Both the position numbers and the translations under genes were made by a program. Source: Undaria pinnatifida (Eukaryota; Sar; Phaeophyceae; Laminariales; Alariaceae). From it: 64,000 nucleotides of DNA. Location: contig JABAKD010000016.1 in NCBI GenBank assembly GCA_012845835.1, positions 7,285,919-7,349,918 on the forward strand, in the 5' to 3' direction. The notes below the pieces were generated by a model that was given only the letters and a program-made list of their open reading frames with translations, was not told the origin of the DNA and ran no database searches. This document shows, piece after piece, positions 55,519-64,000 of the stretch. Within the stretch, counting starts at the first letter, position 1; each line of letters starts with the position of its first letter.

Positions 55519-56613
55519 TAGACACTTATAAAACTCAGAGGAGTGCGATATTTCGGATCTTCAACCCAAATTCTCCATCGCGATTTGCGATTTCGCAAAC
55601 CACCCGATATAAAACTCAAAATCGCCTTTTCTTCCAGGAGTACGTGAGATATAAAACTCGGGTTATGTGCCAAGATACGAACAAATTCGGTGACAATCCT
55701 GTAGCCCTCGGTCAGCTCCTCACTCCTCACAACACACACAGCACACCGCTGGTCGAAGGACGTGGCTGCTGCTGCTGCTGTAGCTGCTGCTCCCGGTAGC
55801 TCGGCCAGCATCAGCGCCTGCATCTATCATGAGTTTGGCTCTTGGCATGAACGATGCCGCAGCGCAGACACGGCTCGCGCTCGTGGTGAGACACATTGTC
55901 AAAGCTTGTGCCTACGCGACGCTAGCGGGCATCGGTATCTCGCTACTCCCACGACGTAAAATCTACAGCAGTAGTAGTGCTCGTTAGATCTCTCAGCTTC
56001 CGGCTGATGTTGCCGTGGGTAGAGCCCACACCAAAACCCATGGCATCAGCGACGGCATTGAAATGTTGCGGCTGCCATGTGTTGCCTCCTCCCCTCTGTG
56101 CGTCCTTCGCGCCAACCGCTACCCGCTTGTTGCCGGGTTGGGGGCATACCTCTACTCCGTCACAAATCCGTCCAAGGGTAGAGCACTGGATGTTGTGGTG
56201 GTGCCTCTGAATCCGGGCATCTCGGGCATGCGCCCTTCCCCAGCCACGGGAGCACCCACCTACTGTGTGTATTCAACCTCGTCCCCGCGGCCATCGCTGC
56301 TGTTGTTGTTCATGTTGTCGCGGTGACGATCGGATGGTATCGTGGAGAAGCAAGCCTCGTGTGGGTAGGTACGTGTTCTCCGGGGCGTGTCCAATCCTGT
56401 CTGTCAGTAATTCTGGCTCTACTCAACAAAAAGAACATTAAAAATCGCGATGGGGAAAAAAAGCCCTGTGCGATTTTTCGCACTTGGGTTGTGTTTTGCG
56501 GACCACAGGTCGCGAAAATATCGCAATTTCCGGCACGCGTATAAAACTCCAGGTGCGCATAATTTGGCTCTAAACACCCAAAATCGCGATTTTTTTTAGT
56601 TTTATAAGTGTCT
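55519..56613. mobile_element. 1.1-kb inverted-repeat element carrying an ORF
   Basis: A perfect 17-nt inverted repeat bounds the segment: TAGACACTTATAAAACT at 55519-55535 and its reverse complement at 56597-56613. Inside each end are further copies of the TATAAAACTC motif and CGCGATT-type repeats, giving the subterminal repetition usual for DNA transposons. The inner 500 bp encode a protein-like ORF (see 55829-56326) that does not look like a transposase. I could not define a target-site duplication. A non-autonomous element that picked up a gene fragment is the best reading. Confidence 0.5.
55829..56326 (+). pseudogene. ORF inside the inverted-repeat element, one in-frame TAG
   Basis: One frame runs from ATG 55829 to TGA 56324-56326 and is broken only by TAG at 55985-55987. 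The first part reads MSLALGMNDAAAQTRLALVV, then KACAYATLAGIGISLLPRRK, a possible membrane-associated helix. The part after the TAG reads AVGRAHTKTHGISDGIEML, then VLRANRYPLVAGLGAYLYSV and KGRALDVVVVPLNPGISG. Composition and frame length on both sides suggest former or current coding. A small intron removing the TAG (acceptor at 55998) is conceivable, but no in-phase donor fits well. Family not recognised. Confidence 0.45.
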
Positions 56614-57214
56614 ACTGGATGCAGTATTCTGTGTCTGTTTGTACTCGTGCGGCAGCTGTGACTGATAAATTCACGATAGCTACTTTTTTACACCAACCAC
56701 TTCTACTACTACACTGCTGTTGTACTTCCTGTAGTAGAATTAATAGTACCCCTGTTTGTTGTGTACCGGTAGTCTAGTCTAGAATACCCAGGTACACTGC
56801 TGCTGTACTTGTACTCGATACTCGAGTACGTTGTTACTACTCAAAGTACACGCCCTACAACCGAGCGGCCCTGGGAGAAGCAGGAAGACGGGGCAAAATC
56901 TCTTCTTTTTTTTCGTTCCTTTCGTCCATTCATTAATAGTACCATCGTACAGCAAGTACACAGCGGTCGTAGCGCGTATCTTTATCTTTTCGTCCCACGA
57001 GATTATTTTGTATTTATTCTGGATCCGGCGGGTGACATGTATGTGCTGGGGCGCGGTCCGCGCCGTCCTGCCCCTGGGTGGTTTGAACCTGTTTTTTTTT
57101 GCCTTTCTTTGCCCTTAAGGTCTTCTTATCGACCGCACACCACCAACAAATCAGAACATGCGCACATATTGTATAACAGATATTTAAATACTTGTTGTAC
57201 TGCTGTTGAGGTAT

Positions 57215-57520
57215 TAGTTTAGCTTACCCTAACTAAGCCTTATAACACTTTTCCCCCTGAAACGGCGGGATATCAGGTCGGCCGGATATACGGCGGACCT
57301 GCCAATATCCAAGCCGTTTCATTTCCTGGGCATACCGGGGAGAGTATTTTTCAAGTTCGACATGAAAGTCTGAAAAAGTTTATTATGTTGGGTGGATGGA
57401 TGTGGGATTTGAACTCACGACCCAAAAAAAACATGGTCTGTCGCCGACGCCATTTGTTAAGGTATTAGTGGGGTATTAGTCCGGTTGACCACTTGCAAAA
57501 GGTTAACCAATAGCATACCC
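57215..57520 (-). mobile_element. Second tRNA-related repeat family, copy 1
   Basis: Minus-strand A box TGGTCAACCGG (57491-57481) and B box GAGTTCAAATCCC (57416-57404) are about 65 bp apart. They are followed by a 190-bp body with the palindromic-looking segment around CCTGAAACGGCGGG (57258-57271). The same block recurs at 59430-59760. Confidence 0.5.
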
Positions 57521-57774
57521 AAACTAAGCCTTAAAACAATACGTCAAATCTGAGTTAAATCGACACACGACGCCTATGAAAATACGTGGAAGTGTGGTGA
57601 GCTAAAGCTTTATTTTTCCCCATCCGCCGGAGGATGAAAAAAAAAAAAAAAAGTCAAATAAATTTAAGGATCGTCTTGGAAGGCAGTTGATACTCATCTT
57701 TGCATGCTGCGTAATACACCGCCCGCTCGTTTTTACATTTTTACAATATATACAGTATATATTGATATATTTTT

Positions 57775-57978
57775 TTCTTCACACACATCTACTTTCCAGC
57801 ATCTGGACAAACCGTGGTCACAGGTGTCGTCCCTTCTTTCCCCCGGGCCTTGCCTTCAATTTTTATCGCGCATAGGGTTCAGCAGTCCCCCTGCGCGGCA
57901 ATTTTTCATCGAGTGTTGCTAACTCACGCTCTCGCGCTTTCCGCTAGTCAATTTGTGCACAAGAAAAAGTCCCCATAA
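57775..57978 (-). mobile_element. 5'-truncated SINE copy
   Basis: About 200 bp match 61972-62178 closely in the same orientation, including the segment that encodes TTTTTATCGCGCATAGGGTT on the + strand. The tRNA-like head is absent, as expected for 5' truncation during reverse transcription. A short A-rich end lies at 57762-57774 on the minus strand. Confidence 0.6.
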
Positions 57979-58008
57979 TAAGATGTACCAGAGGTATCAT
58001 ACTTAATA

Positions 58009-58158
58009 ATGAATTATCCTTCGAAGATACCCGAATGGCTCCCCCCGTGGATGCTGCCCGAGGGTGAACATCAACAACATATTACCGTATTAATGGTAGC
58101 AACTACCATGTACACAACAACAACAAAACAACAACAACAACAACACCAACAACACCAA

Positions 58159-58199
<41 letters not shown>

Positions 58200-58245
58200 A
58201 CAACAACAACAACAACAACAACAACAGCAGCAGCAGCAACAACAA

Positions 58246-58277
<32 letters not shown>

Positions 58278-58458
58278 TTCACCCCAAGGGAGTAAGTTAT
58301 ACCAGGATGGTCCAGTAAAGCACACGGCAGTACCGTCATACCGGTATCGATTATTAACATCATACATAAGTGTTCTCCCCATGGTTCCGGTGTCTCTGCT
58401 CACATCTCTCCTCATCATGGCTCGCTGTCTAGACGCAAGACTGACGTTAGTACTCTAA
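58009..58458 (+). CDS. ORF spanning a CAA/CAG tract, coding status uncertain
   Basis: The frame starts MNYPSKIPEWLPPWMLPEGE, crosses about 50 Gln codons (mostly CAA with some CAG and two His interruptions) and ends in a hydrophobic tail (SVLPMVPVSLLTSLLIMA). The start looks protein-like, but a triplet repeat keeps frames open by itself and no neighbouring exons or poly(A) signal were found. It could be a microsatellite only. Confidence 0.2.
58117..58275 (+). repeat. CAA/CAG triplet microsatellite
   Basis: Mostly CAA with blocks of CAG. Unlike the polyQ of the J-domain gene, no splice-consistent gene surrounds it. Confidence 0.9.
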
Positions 58459-58667
58459 GAGGACACTCAACGACAAAGCAGAGTAGTTGTGGGCAGTGGC
58501 GATGGGGGGTATTGCCCCACTAATACCTTAACAGTATCCAGCCTGAACCATCGTCAATTACATTCTTGCCCATCTACGATGGCCTTAATGTGACCGTGAC
58601 ATCTACCTACAGAAAAATGACGCTTAAATAATAAATACACACACGTACTACATACATACAGCAGATA

Positions 58668-59140
58668 TCATAAAAATAAAAATACACTCCAGCTAGCTGT
58701 GAGATCGAAGATTTTGTCGAAACTCATCTTTGCACGCTGTGTGTGATACCCCGATCGCGCGTATTGCTGTGTGTGTCCTCATCATTAAGGATATAGGTCG
58801 GCGACTCCCCTTGGAACTACAGTGTAGCTTGTACCAGGATCAACAGGGTGATGTTAGTCAGTCTGTGCGCGGAAACTATATAATAACCCGTTTTTGAGGG
58901 GGACAAAATCTGACGGCTGTGTACTGTGGAAGGAAATGCATCAGTTTATCGAGTGAATCCTGTAAGTCGTATAATAACTGGTGATGGGAGGGCGGAGTTT
59001 TCAAGGGCGTGGGGGCCTGGGTTTGAACAAGAGGGAGCGGGAGCGGGGGGAGGGGGAAACGGGCGGGGCAACTCAATCTGTGCGCGGAAGCTATAAAATC
59101 CTTTAAGGGAACAAATCTGACGGTTGTGGAAGGAATGCAG
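58668..59140 (-). repeat. Dispersed ~0.55-kb repeat, copy E
   Basis: Reverse orientation; it closely matches copy C, including GGATATAGGTCGGCGACTCC. A TA microsatellite (59145-59160) lies just past its end. Confidence 0.75.
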
Positions 59141-59429
59141 CAGATATATATATATATATACCAGGTAGGTATGGTTTTTAAACGACAACGGCAAGAAATA
59201 AGTAAATGTGTGTGTTTTTGCGAGTTCGAGGCCGTCCGTGCGGAAAGCTACCTACCTGGTACCTCTGGTGCGTTTTGCTGAATCTACGATGATATGTCCG
59301 AGTAAAACATCGGCTTCCCTCTCCCTCATTTCCGACGAAAAGATCTGCTATTATTGTAGTAATAATGTTGTTAAGGAATTAGTGGGGTATTAGTCCGTTT
59401 GACCACTTGCAAAAGATTAACCAATTCAA

Positions 59430-59760
59430 GCTTACCCACACGACGCCGTATAACTTACCCCCCCCCCCCCCCCCCGCCTGAAACGGCGGGATAGCAGGTC
59501 GGCCGGATATACGGGCGGACGTGTCAATATCCAAGCGGTTTCATTTCTTGGGGATACCGGGGAGAGAGTATTTTTCGAGTTCAACATGGGAAAAGACTGA
59601 AAAAGTTTACTATTATTATTGTGGATGGTGGGATTCGAACCCACGACTCAAAAAACCCATGGTCTGTCGACGACGCCATTTAATTTTGTTAAGGAATTAG
59701 TGGGGCATTAGTCCGTTTGACCACTTGCAAAAAGCTAACCAATAGTAGCTTGCTACCCAA
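59430..59760 (-). mobile_element. Second tRNA-related repeat family, copy 2
   Basis: The order matches 57215-57520: A box TGGTCAAACGG (59722-59712), B box GGGTTCGAATCCC (59642-59630), body, and the CCTGAAACGGCGGG segment after a C17 tract. A third partial head (the motif GACCACTTGCAAAAG) lies at 59365-59420, suggesting nested or tandem insertion. Confidence 0.5.
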
Positions 59761-59834
59761 ACTAAGCCTTATAACAATGCCCTGCCTGGTATATCTTATT
59801 GTGGCGGACCCCTACAATAACAATAGATCGTCAT

Positions 59835-62565
59835 CAGTGGGCCTTACAGTCTGGTCGAGAGAATCTTTCGGGTGTTTTCTTCCTGATAATTGGCAAGCGT
59901 GGTCCGCAGTATTCGTGTCGTGGTCGGCACTTCAGAGTGTTCTCGGGTGTTTATCGTTCGATTCAAAAGCGGGAGCTTGCCTAACAATCTGGTCGCCCGG
60001 ATCTTTCGGGCGGTGGGCTGCTCGCGTTTGCGAGCCAGGAAGCCCTTCCTGATGGGACTGAGGTTCAGGCGCAAGCAAAAGCGGCGTGGCGGCGTTTCTG
60101 GCCATTTTTTTGGACCGTTTTGGCTCCGGGTTGGGGTCAGGGTCAGGGCATTAATTAGTGGTTCGGCGTCTGTTGCGCGCCTGGAAAAAGTGCGATATTT
60201 GCGCGAATACACGCTTGAGCACCAAGTGACGAACTGCGTTTAAACGCCTCCCGAACCTCGAAAAGGCGTGTATCAGGATGCTTTGGGATGTTAAAGCAGA
60301 AATGAGCTGATCGCACTTACACTACCGAACGCAGTCAGGAGCATCGCTACACCCAGGTCAATCGATGAAAAAGGAAAATATTACTGAGTAATATTATACC
60401 AGGGGGGCTTCGCCGACGCGGACTGACGCCCGCCTGCGGTTCCGCGCTTGCCCGTAAGACGGGTAGTACACAAATCGAAGAGGAATCGTAGAAGCGACGG
60501 ATTACTGTCAAGGGGTATGGTGTGGTATTAAACCACTTCATAGTATTGCAAGTATGAGGTGGAGCGAGTGCGGCGGTGGGTTAAGAGAGAAAGCAAAGGA
60601 ATGGTCGGGAGGACGAGAATCCATGATGATCGTATCATATGCCAGGTACATACGGGTACAGGCGGGCAGTATGGCAGGACTACTACAACAGCATCATCAG
60701 CAGCAGCACTGATCGCCAAACCACCTCGTACTTCAGAGTTTTCGTATCCTGCTGTATTGCCACTTTTAGTAGTCCAACCATGCCATATTGCCGTATTTAT
60801 GCACCTGGACCGCCCTCCTCTCTTCTCCCCGGTATGCGAGTAGTCCTATGTATGTATTGGCCACGGGACTCAAGAATCACGCAGCTTGCAACGTTGAATC
60901 TAGACCGCTCAACTGTTGGAACTCAGCATCGACCGCTCAACTGTTGAAACTCCGTATCGGCCGCCCAACTGGCCGAACTCACATCTAACGTATTTGAAAA
61001 TATTTTGCCAAAAACGAGTACAGCACACCCTGCCAGCCGGCAGCCCGGGCACGGCGCAAGCACGCCCGAGGCCTCCTTCATCACAGTCGGGGTCGGGGGG
61101 CAAGATGAGGGAGTTTCGGGCCGAGGGGTGATCCTCATCGCAAGCTACCACGGCAAAGGCTCAAAAATACGTCTAAGAAAAGCTGAGGAGCCTTCTCCGA
61201 GCAGCAAGCTGCAATTTTGTACACATAGACTTATGCATTTGTTCGCCATTCGCCATTCGCCATTCGCCATAGATAGTCGGTGATCGGTGACGTTCCCGAT
61301 GCCCCGTCAGGGTGCCCAGTCAGGCTTATAGGGGTCCTTTTAAATTCTGGTCGCGTTGATCATTAGTCTAGGGGGCGAGCTGTTCACGTAAACGGGCTAG
61401 GAAGAACTTCCTGATCAAGGCATTAGTCCTGGCAATTACTTATTATTTGGGGCAGAAATTTCCAGAAAGAAGAAGACTCGTCGTGGTCCGCAGTTCGCCA
61501 ATCGATCGTGGCCCACAGCTCGGAATAAACACATTTTTAGCTAAAATTGCAGGCGGCGCAAGCTTCGCCACGTTTTTGGTCCGATTTGGGTCCGTGTTGG
61601 TGTCAGGATTGACAGAGTTACATAGGGTTAAGGGTTGGGTTGGGTCCAGTAGGTGCAACGCTCTATCCGACCGGATCTTTGGGAAGAAAAACCCGGGAAA
61701 AAAGTATTCACCGTTGATGTGAGGAGGCAAATCGTGGTCTGCAGGAGGGGGCGAATAGTATTGGTCCGTTGTTTGGGACTTTCAAACCAAAATCGAACAT
61801 GATGTTTCTGGCCCATTTGGATCCGAGTTGGGGTCGGGGTTAGGGTTTGGGGTTGCTAGGTTTGTCTACGCCCGTGCCTTGATCCACCATCGGAATTTTT
61901 TCCTAGCCTGAGCACTCGTGAGCAACCAACAACCCGAGGGAATGTGTTTGTTTTTCTTTTTTTTTTCTTTTTTTTCACACACATTTATTTTCCAGCTTCT
62001 CGACAAGCCGTGGACACAGGTGTCGTCCCTTCTCCCCCCCCGGTTCGCGCCTTCAATTTTTATCGCGCATAGGGTTCAGCCATCCCATTGCTCGTCGATT
62101 TTTCATCGAGTGTTGCTAGCTCACGCTCTCGCGCTTTCCGCAAGTCAATTTGTGCACAAGAAAAAGTCCCCACGAATTTATACGAGTATGCACTCGGGGG
62201 GATTCGAACTCACGAAACCGACTTATACCAGGCTCGAGGATAACCTGATGCGCCACCGGGGCGACCGAAATATAATATGTTGACTGAATTTCAGGAAGAC
62301 TCGAGCGAGGTGCGGGCGTAGGCCCAACCCCTATGAAACCTTACGGAGCCCTAGTGAGCAAACCTTGACCTCAATCCGAATGGCCAAAACGGACCGAAAC
62401 CGGCCAGAAACGCGTCTGCGCCGCTTCTTTCGCGTTGAGTGATATAAAATTGACAGAATTGTGAACTGCGAAGAAACACGATCCAAACTGCCGACCACGG
62501 TAATTGCTAGGACAAAACATTCCCCTGAAAAAACGCGCGACCAGATTGTAAGACCTACTGACCGA
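59835..62565. repeat. Three diverged copies of a GTTTCTGGCC-type repeat
   Basis: Copies at about 59835-60165 (+), 61330-61860 (+) and 62340-62565 (-) share TCTGGTCG, GGCAATTA, GTGGTCCGCAG, GTTTCTGGCC, TTGGACCGTTTTGGC and a G/T-rich end (GGGTTGGGGTCAGGG or GGGGTTAGGGTTT). A weaker match lies at 36137-36245 in intron 12. Class unknown. Confidence 0.45.
61942..62268 (-). mobile_element. tRNA-derived SINE, near complete
   Basis: On the minus strand the element starts near 62268 with a tRNA-like head: A box GTGGCGCATCAGG (62256-62244) and B box GAGTTCGAATCCC (62212-62200). A body of about 200 bp follows (62178-61972) and it ends in an A-rich tail (61971-61942). This is the standard tRNA-derived SINE layout. 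A second copy of the body without the head lies at 57775-57978. Confidence 0.6.
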
Positions 62566-62576
62566 GACACACAACA

Positions 62577-62681
62577 TATCGATAGATAAAAAAAAAATAG
62601 ATAGATTTTGATAGACAGGTAAATAGATAGGTAGATAGGTAAATAGATAGTTTGATAGATTGATAGATCGATAGATAAGTT
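62577..62681 (+). repeat. GATA-type microsatellite
   Basis: Degenerate GATA/GGTA units with one A run, next to the 62.8-kb exon candidate. Confidence 0.85.
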
Positions 62682-62831
62682 AACACCTACCTGGTGATTG
62701 TGATTATATCTGTCATTTCCATTCTTTGGGACGCCCGTATAACATACGGGCAAGCGAAGCAAGTGTGTTCTGCGTACAAAACGTCCGAACAGAGATTCGA
62801 GTCCATGTTCGGCCGACGACGCCAACTGCGT

Positions 62832-63028
62832 AAGTGTTGCGTATTATTGCCTGGTACTACGCCGCCCAAGTCAAAGGCCATCCGCCTACCCGAGGGCAAC
62901 TCGTATATCAGTACAACAGCATTCGTAGTGGCGTTCAATTTTTTTTGTCATGTTTTGCGTCTGACGCTCAAGCTGCGTATCGTCTGCTTCGACGACGGAA
63001 AATAACCAATTGTCTTGAATTAGTATGA
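62832..63028 (+). CDS. Candidate terminal exon, unrecognised protein
   Basis: The frame reads IIAWYYAAQVKGHPPTRGQL, VYQYNSIRSGVQFFLSCF and SDAQAAYRLLRRRK, with TGA at 63026-63028. AATAAA follows about 70 nt later, as it does after the J-domain gene. A neighbouring frame upstream (62752-62832) encodes CSAYKTSEQRFESMFGRRRQ up to a GTAAGT, so this could be two exons separated by an unusually short intron or a frameshifted sequence. Family unknown. Confidence 0.35.
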
Positions 63029-63095
63029 ATGAACTGATTCTGGGTCGTTGTGTCGTACAGTTTTGAATGTGTCGATCGCGTTGCAGTCGGATGGC

Positions 63096-63101
63096 AATAA
63101 A
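63096..63101 (+). terminator. Poly(A) signal AATAAA
   Basis: AATAAA stands in the context GGCAATAAATACT about 70 nt after the stop codon at 63028. It supports a + strand gene end here. Confidence 0.4.
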
Positions 63102-63146
63102 TACTATAGTTAGGTAGCGTGATACGCGGCGCTGCTTTATTAAAAA

Positions 63147-63247
63147 TTGTTCTTTCGGGCCAGAGGCTCGAAATTTTGCAAAAGGCAGTGTCCTACATTG
63201 TTCCTTCGGGCCAGAGGCTCGAAATTTTTCAAAAGGCAGTGTCCTCC
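63147..63247 (+). repeat. Two tandem 50-bp units
   Basis: TTCGGGCCAGAGGCTCGAAA and CAAAAGGCAGTGTCCT occur twice head to tail, with only a few differences, after the 63-kb poly(A) signal. Confidence 0.7.
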
Positions 63248-63675
63248 ATGAGTTTCCAATTTCAGTTCCAGGAATAAAAAATCTGGTGCGCTTATATAAT
63301 TATCGTCTTATGACTTGCCCTGAACTGGCTACAAGTCGTAGTTGATCGATGTTTTACCCCGGTAACTCAATAGGTAGCTATAGTAAAGGTTACTCTAGGC
63401 TGATTCGTTGGTTAGACTAAGATTCAGTTGCCAATGGCCCAAGGTAACACCGTTACACTTGACGTCGTCGGCAGAACTTGACGCGATGTCGTCGCGGACC
63501 GGAAGCAAGGGGGCAACAAGAAACAAGAGTTGTTCATAAAGGATAAGGGGAAAAAACGGGATCGATTTACACTTCAAACGTTTCTTTTTCGAGGAACACC
63601 TGCGCGTGATTCATAAAAATATACCTTGGTCCCTGGTATACCAGGTCTTTAATAGCATGTTTCTCTGTACAAAGT

Positions 63676-63777
63676 ATGTCCCGTCCCAAATATTACGTCG
63701 AAGATTGTGTAGGCAAGTACGACCGAATGGAGGATGATTCGACCTCCGACAGATACGTCCCCCAAGATTCCATCGTT
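63676..63777 (+). CDS. Possible first exon near the right edge
   Basis: ATG at 63676 opens a frame reading MSRPKYYVEDCVGKYDRMED, then DSTSDRYVPQDSIV, which reaches a GTAAGG donor at 63778 in phase 0. Without splicing, the frame continues to TGA at 63853-63855. The composition is protein-like and unlike the flanks. A continuation would lie beyond 64000. Not recognised. Confidence 0.3.
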
Positions 63778-64000
63778 GTAAGGGGGCGAGAAAGTTATGT
63801 CACGCGACTTGTTTGGTTGGTTAACATTTTACGTACTCGTAGCCCAGCACGATGATAGGCAACACCACCGTCACACAATACCTTTTTCACGATTAGTTTG
63901 ACGTTGTCGGGAACACGAGTTCGAACACCACTTGAGAACGTTTCTTGTACATAACGTCTTGCCCTTACGTCCTTAAGGAAACATGCCTCCCTGGGTCCTG

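Noticed and set aside
1-64000. CRISPR array, bacterial operon or integrated virus
   Set aside because: No regularly spaced identical repeats with unique spacers, no contiguous multi-gene coding blocks, and no polymerase, capsid, integrase or reverse transcriptase motifs were seen.

Overview
This window looks like nuclear DNA of an intron-rich eukaryote. The coding signal is broken into short exons with GT..AG borders. The rest is dominated by homopolymer tracts, triplet microsatellites, small inverted-repeat elements and tRNA-derived elements. The base composition, introns of about 0.3-4 kb, mostly GTG-type donors and the many low-complexity protein segments fit a stramenopile genome such as a brown alga. 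That placement is inference: no marker gene here settles it. I see no rRNA gene, no convincing functional tRNA gene, no CRISPR array and no bacterial-style operon.

The centre of the window (21474-47066, + strand) is one large gene that I could assemble exon by exon with consistent reading phase. It has 24 candidate exons and codes for about 1,930 residues (1,911 if a doubtful 57-nt exon is skipped). The product has an N-terminal J domain with an HPD motif, an acidic and alanine-rich region, charged coiled-coil stretches, a block of ankyrin-type repeats, a Lys/Arg/Glu-rich helix, a UBA-like segment, a second charged helix, a long interrupted polyglutamine tract, and a Pro/Gly/Ala/Gln/Ser-rich C-terminal half. 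It reads as an HSP70 co-chaperone or adaptor with protein-interaction modules and a possible ubiquitin link. A poly(A) signal follows the stop codon.

To the left, 3316-7291 (+) holds two phase-compatible exons of an IQ-motif/coiled-coil protein; its 5' exons were not found. A decayed copy of the first exon lies inside the intron. The stretches 1-3315 and 7292-21473 hold mainly repeats.

To the right (47200-64000) are several incomplete gene signals on the + strand: an ORF at 49719-49895, exons at 53395-53509 and 54162-54261 with a possible terminal exon at 55094-55324, a terminal exon at 62832-63028 followed by a poly(A) signal, and a possible first exon at 63676-63777. Among them lie at least three tRNA-derived (SINE-like) families and a 1.1-kb element with terminal inverted repeats. 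That element carries a protein-like ORF broken by one in-frame TAG.

The most interesting points are the J-ankyrin-UBA-polyQ gene, the inverted-repeat element with its ORF, two independent duplications of exon 3' ends with their splice donors, a near-complete tRNA-derived SINE, repeat-derived C-tracts placed just before splice acceptors, and a strongly over-represented ACCTGGTA/TACCAGGT octamer. All exon models rest on reading-frame and splice-site consistency by eye and have no transcript support.
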